Of a stretch of 40,973 nt of DNA, positions 27,344 to 35,745 are shown piece after piece (position 1 is the first letter of the stretch; the number at the start of each line of letters is the position of its first letter). This DNA is from an uncultured bacterium (GTDB taxonomy: Bacteria; Cyanobacteriota; Vampirovibrionia; Gastranaerophilales; Gastranaerophilaceae), in NCBI GenBank assembly GCA_902766105.1, contig CACXCI010000009.1, positions 1-40,973 on the forward strand, written 5' to 3'. The translations under genes were made by a program, and so were the position numbers. Below the pieces are notes generated by a model, which worked only from the letters and a program-made list of their open reading frames with translations, ran no database searches and was not told where the DNA came from.

Positions 27344-27817
27344 CTAATTAGCATCAAGACTTTCTATAACAAGTTCTGACATACATTTGCCTTCAGGAAA
27401 AAGTTCATTTTCATTAAAATAAATCGCAATTTCTCTTTCTGCACTTTGAACAGAATCTGAACCATGTACAATATTGTATTCCATAACTTGTGCAAAATCT
27501 GCTCTGATAGTACCGACTTCAGCTTTATCAGGATCTGTTGAACCCATCAAATGTCTTGCACCTGCAACAGCATTGTACCCTTGAATTACCATTGCAACAA
27601 TCGGTCCGCTTTGAATGTATCTGATAAGTCTTGGATAAAAAGGTTTTCCTTCATGCTCCGCATAATGCGCTCTTGCTTGTTCATCTGTAACATGAAGCAT
27701 TTTCAAACCAATTACTTTATAACCTTTTGTTTCAAATCTTTTTACAATTTCACCAATAAGACCTCTTTGAACACCATCCGGTTTTACTGCGATAAAAGTT
27801 CTTTCTTCAGTATGCAT
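27344..27817 (-). CDS. ndk: Nucleoside diphosphate kinase
   Basis: Transfers the gamma-phosphate between nucleoside triphosphates and diphosphates through a phospho-histidine. RTFIAVKPDGVQRGLIGEI opens the protein, and the active-site NIVHGSDSVQSAEREI carries the catalytic His. The ATG at 27817 gives 157 aa, the usual size, with GAGGAG 8 nt upstream; a longer reading from 27886 adds 23 unrelated residues. It lies 62 bp upstream of tgt on the same strand, probably in one transcript. Confidence 0.95.
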   Translation of the reverse strand: MHTEERTFIAVKPDGVQRGLIGEIVKRFETKGYKVIGLKMLHVTDEQARAHYAEHEGKPFYPRLIRYIQSGPIVAMVIQGYNAVAGARHLMGSTDPDKAEVGTIRADFAQVMEYNIVHGSDSVQSAEREIAIYFNENELFPEGKCMSELVIESLDAN

Positions 27818-27940
27818 ATATTTTCTCCTCTTCCAAGTTTCATACAGCCCGATTGTATCATAAAATAACTTTTTTGAAAAGTTCATATTTTAATTTTTTT
27901 GTTGTAAAATCAGACAATAAATGGGGGATATGAATAAATC

Positions 27941-28357
27941 ATGACAATCATAAATAATATGTTCACCGTTCACACAAAAGGTAATACCGATATAATCGAT
28001 ATTACTCCGCAAATAAGGAATGTGGTATATAATCACGAGCTTCAAAATGCTGTTGTGTTTATATATGCGCAGGGCAGTACGGTTTCTGTAACAAATATAG
28101 AGTTTGAACCCGGATTACTTGTAGATTTGCCGGAAGCCTTGGATAGAATAGCTCCAGATGACAAACAATATCACCACGATGAAATGTGGCACGATGGAAA
28201 CGGATATGCTCATGTCAGAGCATCAATTGTCGGAAATTCAACTCATGTACCCCTAATTGACGGGGTATTACAGTTAGGACAATGGCAGCAGGTAGTATTA
28301 ATTGACTTTGATAATAAAGCAAGAGCAAGACAAGTTAACGTACAAATTATCTATTAA
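27941..28357 (+). CDS. yjbQ: YjbQ / UPF0047 family protein
   Basis: A 138-aa member of the YjbQ family (beta-sandwich trimer), some members of which have thiamine-phosphate synthase side activity. The conserved block HDGNGYAHVRASIVGNSTHVP with DGVLQLGQWQQVVLIDFD is the family signature and contains the conserved His residues. GGGGGA lies about 12 nt before the ATG. Between them is a 4-codon ATG...TGA whose stop overlaps the yjbQ start (ATGA). Divergent from ndk. The biological role is unknown. Confidence 0.88.
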   Translation: MTIINNMFTVHTKGNTDIIDITPQIRNVVYNHELQNAVVFIYAQGSTVSVTNIEFEPGLLVDLPEALDRIAPDDKQYHHDEMWHDGNGYAHVRASIVGNSTHVPLIDGVLQLGQWQQVVLIDFDNKARARQVNVQIIY

Positions 28358-28508
28358 CATAGTTAATTATTGTTAAATTAGTGTTCTGCAGACAAATAAT
28401 AATGTATAATTTTATTGTAATTAAATGAACAATAGATACAAATAATCGTTATTTTATAATAAATCAATTAAATACTTAAAAGTAATTAAATACAAAAGGG
28501 TTTAATTA

Positions 28509-29810
28509 ATGAAAAAGATTTTTGCACTTATAATAGCTTTTATTTTCCTGACATCAAATGCCGGTTTTGCTTTTAGCGAACTGTATTACTTGCATAATAT
28601 CTCAGAACAAAAAGCAAATTCTATCGTAAAAACCAGTTTGCAAAATTTGAATTACAGACTGGAAAGTGAAAACCCTTATTATGCAATATACAATAAAAAT
28701 CCTGATGATAATGCGGTTATAATTATTCAAGCCAGCGGCTCTAATGTATATTATTACTATTATACAGAAAAAAAGCGCAACAAAGAACTGAATAATGCCT
28801 TATTAAGAACATTTAGAAGTTACAGAATAAACTATGACAATCAATCACAGAACACTAATGTTTTAAATGTGTATGATAACATTGCGCAAAAAACAATAAG
28901 TTCATCAGGATCTATCAATAAATACGATTTTGGAGATGATGACAACAATTATATAACGACGTCTACAAAGAGAAATGTCGTAACAATTCCTCAACAATAC
29001 AATTATTCAAACAGTCAACTTTCGCAAACTTATAACCCGCAAATAACATATAATAACCAAAATCAAAATAACACCTATAAAACAAACACATATACCAATA
29101 CAAATACCAATGCGTATTCCACACAAAATAATACGAAAAGAGAACCAAGAATAACATATCCTGCGAATACACAATATGTACCGTATGACAACAACAATAC
29201 CCAAACAGCCTACTTAACCCCGGGAACAACGCTAAAATCACAACAGGCAACCGTTCTTAAAGGTTCAGTTGTATCAATTGATTCGGGAACAAAAATAAAT
29301 ACATATCTTCAAAATCCGATAAACACAGCTTCCGCAAACGTAGGAGATAAAGTTGTTGTAGTATTAACAGACGATTTAAAATATAACGGAGTATTAGCTA
29401 TTCCACAAGGAAGCCTGGTTTACGGAACACTATCAAAAGCAAGACATGCAACATACGGTTCTCGTAACGGAAGAGTTGTAATAGAATTTAACCAACTCGT
29501 AACTCCTGATAATAAAGTATATGAAATTTCAGCAGAAAAAATTGATTTTACAGTAACAAATGACGGTAAAGTCGGAAGAACTGTCGGAAATGCCGTTGCC
29601 GGTGCCGCAGTCGGCGCATTAGCAGGCTTGCTGTTTGGAGCATTAGGAGGGGGCAACATTGGTACGGCTGCCGCAATCGGTGCAGGAGTCGGCGCAGGAA
29701 CATCTTTAATAGGTTCCGGTGCAGAAAGAGGTGTTGATGCCGAAATTCCATCCTTCACACAGCTTGAATTAACCCTGACAAAACCGGTAAGAGTTTCTGT
29801 CAGCTACTAA
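28509..29810 (+). CDS. Secreted VirB10-like/glycine-zipper protein
   Basis: A 433-aa exported protein of unknown function. Residues 1-21 form a signal peptide (MKKIFALIIAFIFLTSNAGFA). A globular N-terminal part follows (about 25-120), then an Asn/Gln/Thr-rich low-complexity linker (about 160-240). The C-terminal region (about 250-350) has the pattern of TrbI/VirB10-like domains: NPINTASANVGDKV, LAIPQGSLVYGTLSKAR and FNQLVTPDNKVYEI. It ends with a glycine zipper (about 355-402, VGNAVAGAAVGALAGLLFGA) and a short beta tail. The zipper may insert into or oligomerise at a membrane. First gene of a five-gene operon: the next starts 10 bp later. VirB10 resemblance is by motif only; no other type IV secretion gene is present. 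Confidence 0.6.
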   Translation: MKKIFALIIAFIFLTSNAGFAFSELYYLHNISEQKANSIVKTSLQNLNYRLESENPYYAIYNKNPDDNAVIIIQASGSNVYYYYYTEKKRNKELNNALLRTFRSYRINYDNQSQNTNVLNVYDNIAQKTISSSGSINKYDFGDDDNNYITTSTKRNVVTIPQQYNYSNSQLSQTYNPQITYNNQNQNNTYKTNTYTNTNTNAYSTQNNTKREPRITYPANTQYVPYDNNNTQTAYLTPGTTLKSQQATVLKGSVVSIDSGTKINTYLQNPINTASANVGDKVVVVLTDDLKYNGVLAIPQGSLVYGTLSKARHATYGSRNGRVVIEFNQLVTPDNKVYEISAEKIDFTVTNDGKVGRTVGNAVAGAAVGALAGLLFGALGGGNIGTAAAIGAGVGAGTSLIGSGAERGVDAEIPSFTQLELTLTKPVRVSVSY

Positions 29811-29820
29811 AAGAGGTAAA

Positions 29821-30489
29821 ATGAATAAACAACTTATTGCAATAGGAATATTTATACTGGGAATATCAATTTTTGCCAAATTGATGTTTGTATTGAGCAA
29901 AAATATTCAAGTTGATGAATTTCATAAGGCTGCGGTAATCTTTGTACTTGATGCAACAGCATCAAATAAAAACACATTACCTCAGCAAATTCAATATCTA
30001 AAAAATCTTAGCGCAATATTAGACCCTGAAGATGAAATAAAAATAATTAAAGTTTCAGACTCAGCATATCTTATATATGAAGGTTCTCCCGGTGATACAA
30101 AAAATATTACAAAAGCGGTTTCCACTTTTGCAAAACCTGAAAGAGTAGAACACGGAACTGCTTATGGAGAAGGAATTAAAAAAGCTGTTGAACATTGTCT
30201 TACAATGAAAAAAGAAGGCTATAGACCGGCAATTGTAGTTTCCGGCGATTTGGCAAGCGATGGAGATATTACAAAGCAAATTAACTGGGAAACCCTTCCC
30301 AAAAATATTCAAAAAACAAAACAGTACATCCCGGAATTGGCAATGATGTTTGTATATGCGCCACCTGAAAAACTGGATATGGCAAAAACCAAGCTTAATC
30401 CAATACTAGGAGAAAAGAAACTAATTATAGCTAACAGCGAAAACGTTGGTAAAGCCAGCAGCAAATTTTTAAAAGCAATAGGACGATAA
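29821..30489 (+). CDS. Membrane-anchored VWA-like protein
   Basis: A 222-aa protein with an N-terminal TM helix (about 5-26, probably an uncleaved anchor) and a von Willebrand factor A-like domain. The strand AAVIFVLDATAS gives a MIDAS-like DxTxS at residues 44-48, followed by HGTAYGEGIKKAVE (the conserved Thr position) and IVVSGDLASDGD (the Asp position). Metal-dependent protein binding on the periplasmic side is therefore plausible. AGAGGT lies before the ATG. It is the second gene of the operon, with 10 and 13 bp to its neighbours. Confidence 0.65.
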   Translation: MNKQLIAIGIFILGISIFAKLMFVLSKNIQVDEFHKAAVIFVLDATASNKNTLPQQIQYLKNLSAILDPEDEIKIIKVSDSAYLIYEGSPGDTKNITKAVSTFAKPERVEHGTAYGEGIKKAVEHCLTMKKEGYRPAIVVSGDLASDGDITKQINWETLPKNIQKTKQYIPELAMMFVYAPPEKLDMAKTKLNPILGEKKLIIANSENVGKASSKFLKAIGR

Positions 30490-30502
30490 AGAGGAAAATA
30501 TT

Positions 30503-32101
30503 ATGACATTTTCAATAAGCTCTAAAAATGGTGAAAAAATCTTTACCAATAAACAGGTAATATACATAAGTTCAAAACAGGGTTATGACTATTATTTGAA
30601 CACCGGTTTTGATTTTACGCTTACCGTTCAATATGATGCAAAATCAAACAAATGCGTAATTTTAAATCAATTTAATACTAAGAAATTCCTCTTTAAAGGT
30701 CAACCGATTCCGCCCAGACTGGAAGTCGAAAAAATTTGCAAAATTATGGCAGAAGGCTCAGATGAATTTATTACAATCAAAATTATTGAGAATAACGAAC
30801 GAAAAGAATTTTCTCAAAATAAAACTCCAAATGAAGGAATTCGCACAACATACACACACGCAGCAAATACATCAGCAAAAACCGATATTGAAAAAAAGAA
30901 AAGCGAAATAGAAACGGCAAGAATTGCCATCATTAAACAAGTAGGCGGAAAAATAAACGACATTAAACGTAAGATTTCAATGAATTCAAAAGCCGGAATT
31001 TTTCTTCATATCGCATTATTTCTAGCATCATTTGTCTGCTCATTTGGAATTGCCAACTATATGACCGGACTTCCGCTGCAAGAAGCCGGCGGAGTAATTC
31101 AAATGCCTTCAAATCTTAAATTGATATTTATATATGCTGTAATACTTTATGGAATAAATACCATCTTAAAACAGGGGACATTTCTATATATGCAAAACAG
31201 ACTCGGGTATAACAATCAGGCATCTTATGCTGCCGAAAGAATTATGATTGTTTTAGCCTCGATATTTTATACAGCAATATATTTCGTAAATCTTTTGTAT
31301 TATTTAACGCCCAAAACATTTTCTCTGTTTGCTGTTTTAATTTCTTTATTCTTTGTGGGTACTTGTGCTGCGCTTGCTGTGGCATGCGGATATTTTAAAA
31401 GTAACAGCATAGAACTCAGAAAAGAATTATCACAATATGAGTACAGAGAAGATTTTGAATACGTTATAAAAGAATATCAAAATTGGATTGAAAAATTTGT
31501 AAACACTCTAAATATGTCAAAAATACAAGCTATAAAAGATAAAATGGTCAATCTCCAGATGAAATCCGCAGGTGAAACCATTATAGGAATGTTTACTGCC
31601 CCATTTTTGGCTTACGGAGTTTCAAACACTCTTGCCGGTTGTTTCCCTGAAGCGGCTGGCTGGGTAAGGATTTCAGGTTTAAGATTGAGTCCTATATTTT
31701 TAGTTCTGGCAACATTTTTGATTATATTTGCATTCTTCAATTTCGTAAACGGATTTTTCTGCGGAAAGAAAATTCAAGCATCAAATGTTATTAAACAAGA
31801 CGGCTACAGTAATTATATCCAGCACGGCGCAGAAATATACGGACTTGAAGGAGTTAAAAAACTTGATATAGAGATGAGAAGATCATTTATAATAGGTATT
31901 TCAATTATATTCATAGAATTTTCAATGAATGTTTCCTTTTTTATGCAGTCAATAGGCGGTGATTTGAGCGGATTGATGCTGTCTGCGGTTACAGCACTTG
32001 TTCCGACAGCACTTTTGATTGCGGAAACATTTATGCTTAGTTCTACTAAATTTGAAATATTTGCGTGCGACTCACTAATTTCTAAAAACGACAGAGAATA
32101 A
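30503..32101 (+). CDS. Polytopic membrane protein, about 8 TM helices
   Basis: A 532-aa protein not recognised as a known family. Residues 1-100 form a beta-rich soluble domain with a weak FHA-like look (FLFKGQPIPPRLEVEKICKI), then a charged helix (130-160). Hydrophobic helices lie at about 164-187, 204-222, 245-268, 273-297, 363-385, 402-425, 471-490 and 498-522. Between TM4 and TM5 is a roughly 65-residue amphipathic, coiled-coil-like loop. The layout does not look like ExbB/TolQ (3 TM). It could be the energy or scaffold partner of the two TonB-like proteins that follow, but this is inference from operon position. Its TAA overlaps the next ATG by one base (TAATG). Confidence 0.6.
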   Translation: MTFSISSKNGEKIFTNKQVIYISSKQGYDYYLNTGFDFTLTVQYDAKSNKCVILNQFNTKKFLFKGQPIPPRLEVEKICKIMAEGSDEFITIKIIENNERKEFSQNKTPNEGIRTTYTHAANTSAKTDIEKKKSEIETARIAIIKQVGGKINDIKRKISMNSKAGIFLHIALFLASFVCSFGIANYMTGLPLQEAGGVIQMPSNLKLIFIYAVILYGINTILKQGTFLYMQNRLGYNNQASYAAERIMIVLASIFYTAIYFVNLLYYLTPKTFSLFAVLISLFFVGTCAALAVACGYFKSNSIELRKELSQYEYREDFEYVIKEYQNWIEKFVNTLNMSKIQAIKDKMVNLQMKSAGETIIGMFTAPFLAYGVSNTLAGCFPEAAGWVRISGLRLSPIFLVLATFLIIFAFFNFVNGFFCGKKIQASNVIKQDGYSNYIQHGAEIYGLEGVKKLDIEMRRSFIIGISIIFIEFSMNVSFFMQSIGGDLSGLMLSAVTALVPTALLIAETFMLSSTKFEIFACDSLISKNDRE

Positions 32102-33222
32102 TGAATTACAAGGTACTTTTAACAACATTACTAATATTAACGGCAATTGCGACTATATTTATATGTATAGCCAGACCTCAAATGCACAAATCAGTTTTAG
32201 TATATAGTTCTGAATTTAAAATTGTACCGCAAAATGAAATTGAAATAGAGGTTCAAAACATACCAACAATAACTGTTGTCGATAACACTCCAATAAACAC
32301 AGGTCAAGGGATAAACATTACATCAGATCAGAACATTTCAACGCAACAAGTTACTACCCAAGGAATAAACATAAACCAAAATCAAAATTATATCCCTCAA
32401 AAAATTACGACACAAGGAGTAAATATAAATGCAAATCAAAACTTTGCCCCGCAAAAAGTTACTACACAAATGGTAAACGTTAATCCCAATCAGGGTATAA
32501 AAATAGCCTCAAATCAAAGTTATCCTCCCCCAAAAATTACAACACAAGGTATAAAAACAACAACTCCAGCAACAAAACCTTCAAACCAAGGGGTAAAAGT
32601 AAATTATCCTCAATTAGAAAACACCAATATCAAAACGACATCACCTCAAATAGATATTCAGAAAATACTTGATAATAACAAAAAAATTCAGGCAGCAAAT
32701 CAGCATGTTACACCAGATCCGATTACAGCAAAAAATGTAACAACAACTCCTGCCGGAATAAACACAAACAAAATAGCCCAAACACCTGTAACTCCAAAAG
32801 TTGTAACAACACCTGCAAAAACAATTCCGACAACAATTCCGTCGCAAAATACTGTATTGACACCTCAGCAGGAGCAAATTGCATGGCAAGTTTGGCGTTC
32901 AAATCTTCAAAATAAAATTATGCAGGATGTAAGATTACCAAATGTTCCACAAGGTACAATTTTTAAATTTTCATTTGACGTTGACAGGTACGGAAAAATA
33001 ACAAACGTTCACACAACATCAACAAATTCTGCATACACACCGTATGCAATACAATATATAGCACCTGTTATAAAAAGTTATCAGGGACGCTCCATTCTGA
33101 ATTTTCCAAGCGGTTCCAAAAGAACTACCACAGAATTTATCGGCTCATTCAGAATAAATAACAGCAGCAATAAATACAGCACAACTCAAGACTATAGAGA
33201 TACGGAAAGGATTACTAAGTAA
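32101..33222 (+). CDS. TonB-like protein with Asn/Gln-rich repeat linker
   Basis: A 373-aa protein with the TonB plan. A single N-terminal TM helix (about 5-25, VLLTTLLILTAIATIFI) is followed by a long, disordered periplasmic linker. Residues 64-155 of the linker contain about four imperfect 21-residue repeats built on TTQGINI-NQNQNY-PQKI. The C-terminal domain (about 262-352) resembles TonB/TolA: WQVWRSNLQNKIM, then FDVDRYGKITNV and a later strand FIGSFRIN. No Pro-Glu/Pro-Lys spacer typical of E. coli TonB is present. It is translationally coupled to the 8-TM gene (TAATG), and the next gene starts 2 bp after its stop. Partner receptors are not in the window. Confidence 0.65.
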   Translation: MNYKVLLTTLLILTAIATIFICIARPQMHKSVLVYSSEFKIVPQNEIEIEVQNIPTITVVDNTPINTGQGINITSDQNISTQQVTTQGININQNQNYIPQKITTQGVNINANQNFAPQKVTTQMVNVNPNQGIKIASNQSYPPPKITTQGIKTTTPATKPSNQGVKVNYPQLENTNIKTTSPQIDIQKILDNNKKIQAANQHVTPDPITAKNVTTTPAGINTNKIAQTPVTPKVVTTPAKTIPTTIPSQNTVLTPQQEQIAWQVWRSNLQNKIMQDVRLPNVPQGTIFKFSFDVDRYGKITNVHTTSTNSAYTPYAIQYIAPVIKSYQGRSILNFPSGSKRTTTEFIGSFRINNSSNKYSTTQDYRDTERITK

Positions 33223-33224
33223 AC

Positions 33225-34508
33225 ATGTTTAAGTGTGTAGAATGCGGAACAGAATACAAAATCAAACCGGACTATTGCGATTGCGGGAATGATATGTTTG
33301 AACTGGTAGAGGATATGCCGGAAATCGAAATGAGGGAAGATTTGTCGGAAACCAAACAATATTTCCCGCAACAAGAGGAATTTCACAGCTCTCTAAATTC
33401 AAATCCGTTATCATTTGATACAAAATCCATAACCATTTTTGCTTTGTGCATATTGTTTGCATTTCTAACCCTGTTTTTTATAGGAAATCCTAAACAAACT
33501 CCTCAGGCTCAACAAAAAAAATCAACTCAAACAACCGAGCAAAATGTACAAAATATTCCGTCCGTAGATTCATTTTGGGACAATTCCACAGAAGGTATAA
33601 ATTCTGATAATGTTATCGCTAAAAATACAACCGAAATTGAGGTTAACAAACAAAATAACCAACAAACACAACATCAACAGGTTAAGCCTACAGAAACCGT
33701 TGATCCGTTTACGGCAAGATTTGAAAGATGGCTTAATCAACCAAGCAGATACGAGCAAAATACTGTATCTCAACCTATTAAATCAAATACTCAAACTCAA
33801 AAAACCACAGCACAAAAAACGGTTCAACAAAATAAAACAATAACGGTAAAAACACCATCAAGTACAATCAATACACAAACCCAACAGGCTAAAAAACAAA
33901 CTCAAGCAAACAACTCTCAAAAAGATTTAATTGCAAAAATACAAAAACAATACAGTACGCAAAAAACAAATGCACCACAAACCACAAATAACACTCAGCC
34001 TAAACAAACAACTCAGAATATAACAACAATTCAAAAAACAACCAATTCAACCCAGCAAAAAACAGCCGAAAACTCAAGACCAAAAGATCCAATGACCGAT
34101 TTCTTTGACAAAACTCAAACAACAGCAAAAAATTCCCCTACCGAAAATAAAACAATCACAACACACACAACCCCAAAAGTTGTACAGAAAGGGAAAAGCC
34201 AAGCTCAACTGCAACAAGAATTAACAACATACAAAGCCTCATTAAGAAATAATATCGGCAGAAAAATAAATTTTGCACATATTGTGGGCGACGGCAATTG
34301 CGCAATTACCTTCAACATAAATTCTTCCGGAAAACTTACAAATCGAAAATTTTCACAACAATCAACAAATATCACATTAAATGATGCCGTATATAGCGCA
34401 ATGATGTCAACTCCGAGTTACAACCCGCCGCCGGAAGGCTATAAAAACGAAACTCTTACATTTCACGTAAAAATATACAACGGTAATTACGAAATTTCTC
34501 TTAAATAA
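33225..34508 (+). CDS. Zinc-ribbon, TonB-like membrane protein
   Basis: A 427-aa protein with an unusual build. A small cytoplasmic zinc-ribbon (C4, C7, C18, C20: MFKCVECGTEYK and YCDCG) is followed by an acidic stretch and one TM helix (about 68-88, SITIFALCILFAFLTLFFIG). A very long Gln/Thr/Asn/Lys-rich disordered linker (about 90-330) leads to a C-terminal TonB/TolA-like domain (about 336-425, YKASLRNNIGRKINFAHIV with ITFNINSSGKLTN). It shares the C-terminal fold and topology with the preceding gene but has a different N-terminus. Last gene of the operon; the convergent VWA gene ends 3 bp away, leaving no room for a terminator. Confidence 0.62.
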   Translation: MFKCVECGTEYKIKPDYCDCGNDMFELVEDMPEIEMREDLSETKQYFPQQEEFHSSLNSNPLSFDTKSITIFALCILFAFLTLFFIGNPKQTPQAQQKKSTQTTEQNVQNIPSVDSFWDNSTEGINSDNVIAKNTTEIEVNKQNNQQTQHQQVKPTETVDPFTARFERWLNQPSRYEQNTVSQPIKSNTQTQKTTAQKTVQQNKTITVKTPSSTINTQTQQAKKQTQANNSQKDLIAKIQKQYSTQKTNAPQTTNNTQPKQTTQNITTIQKTTNSTQQKTAENSRPKDPMTDFFDKTQTTAKNSPTENKTITTHTTPKVVQKGKSQAQLQQELTTYKASLRNNIGRKINFAHIVGDGNCAITFNINSSGKLTNRKFSQQSTNITLNDAVYSAMMSTPSYNPPPEGYKNETLTFHVKIYNGNYEISLK

Positions 34509-34511
34509 GAT

Positions 34512-35477
34512 CTAGTAAATATCTTCAGCATCTTTAACAAATTCATAGTATTGCTGTTGACCGTTATTAATTGTATTCGGAGCAGATGTCGGCTGCGATT
34601 GAATAGAATTTGTTATTGTTGTTGAAAAATCAGAAAGATTATTTATATTATAAAAATGTCCGCCTGTTGTTGTTGCAAGGCATGACAACGCTCTTGAATT
34701 TGATGAAACAAGAACAACATCAATATGAACATCACTACGCTTGCTCATCAATCTGCGTGCAAACTCGCAAGGATCTCCTCCGCAATTTTCACCACCATCA
34801 GTTATTAAAACAATTTTTTTTGGTGTTATATTATCAAAACTAACAAAATCTTGATATACAGCTCTGTCTAAAGCATATACCAAAGGAGTTGCACCACCCA
34901 AATCCACTGAATTCATACCGTTTAACAAATTTTGTCCGTTAGCAGCATATATACCTGCAACCTGCTGGGTTGCAGAGCATGCTCCTGTTGTTCTTCCGGT
35001 AGGATTTGCCTTTGTTACCACCTTAAACTTATTCTTACCGGTGCTTACAATTTGTTTAACTTCTTGAACCATCGGAATATTTGGGTTATTCCCATAGTTG
35101 TTATGTCCAAATACTCTAAAACCTAATTTTGTTGATGGAGGAATTTGAGCAACAATTGATGTCATGCTCCGTTTTGCTACCCCAATCCAATTTGACATAC
35201 TACCGGAAAAATCCATAACAATCTCAACTATTCCGACCTGATTTGCATTTACCTGATTATTAGCGACATAAGAAGGTGCCATATAATTGTTGTAATAATT
35301 ATAGTTGTAGTTGTAACCATAATTTGGGTTTTGATTATAAGAATTGTTCGGAGCAGAAATTACATTTCCGGAATATTTTACAACACCGGAGGAATTAACT
35401 CTATATTTTGTTGCTGCAAACACACAACAGCATGATAATATACCCAGTACCAATAAAACCAATGCAATCTTTTTCAT
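34512..35477 (-). CDS. Secreted VWA-domain protein
   Basis: A 321-aa exported protein. The N-terminal signal sequence MKKIALVLLVLGILSCCCVF ends near AAT; no standard lipobox fits. A short Asn/Tyr-rich linker (about 44-66, repeated YNYN) precedes a well-formed von Willebrand factor A domain with an intact MIDAS: DFSGS at 89-93, the Thr in GGATPLVYALD, and ITDGGENCGGDPCEFARRL. Three Cys pairs (for example CGGDPC) suggest periplasmic disulfides. It faces the TonB-like operon tail to tail with a 3-bp gap and starts 268 bp from the first FHA-like gene on the other strand. Confidence 0.75.
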   Translation of the reverse strand: MKKIALVLLVLGILSCCCVFAATKYRVNSSGVVKYSGNVISAPNNSYNQNPNYGYNYNYNYYNNYMAPSYVANNQVNANQVGIVEIVMDFSGSMSNWIGVAKRSMTSIVAQIPPSTKLGFRVFGHNNYGNNPNIPMVQEVKQIVSTGKNKFKVVTKANPTGRTTGACSATQQVAGIYAANGQNLLNGMNSVDLGGATPLVYALDRAVYQDFVSFDNITPKKIVLITDGGENCGGDPCEFARRLMSKRSDVHIDVVLVSSNSRALSCLATTTGGHFYNINNLSDFSTTITNSIQSQPTSAPNTINNGQQQYYEFVKDAEDIY

Positions 35478-35745
35478 ATTTCTTACCTCTTTGCCACATT
35501 ATACCACAAGATGTGCGTATGAAATAATAACGATTCAACACTAAAAATGTTTAAAATTTTTACATAAATTAATTATTCAAAAAAATATGTCAATTTGTAA
35601 TAAAAATATGTTTTTAATATTATATGAGATATAGTGGGGATATATTTAGCCATATTAAGAATTGTAATATATTTTAAATATAATGGCAAAATTTATTCTT
35701 TAGGGATTTAAAAAAGACATAAACCCAAAAAAGGAGAAAAATTAA
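35478..35745 (+). promoter_or_regulatory. Intergenic leader of the first exoprotein gene
   Basis: A divergent, very AT-rich 268-bp gap with no ORF of note. It holds promoters for the VWA gene (leftwards) and the exoprotein (rightwards). Several -10-like hexamers occur (for example the ATATTATAT region near 35615-35625), but no single promoter stands out. AAAAAAGGAGAAAAATTAA gives the exoprotein a strong ribosome-binding site. Confidence 0.4.

Noticed and set aside
28963..29250. Minus-strand ORFs inside low-complexity stretches (also 29420-29758, 32641-32889 and the antisense ORFs in the exoprotein genes)
   Set aside because: They are by-products of repetitive Asn/Gln/Gly codons on the other strand and have no start signals or domain features.
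28509..29810. Type IV secretion system because of the VirB10-like region
   Set aside because: No VirB4, VirB6, VirB9 or VirD4 homologue is nearby; the protein is a stand-alone exported protein.
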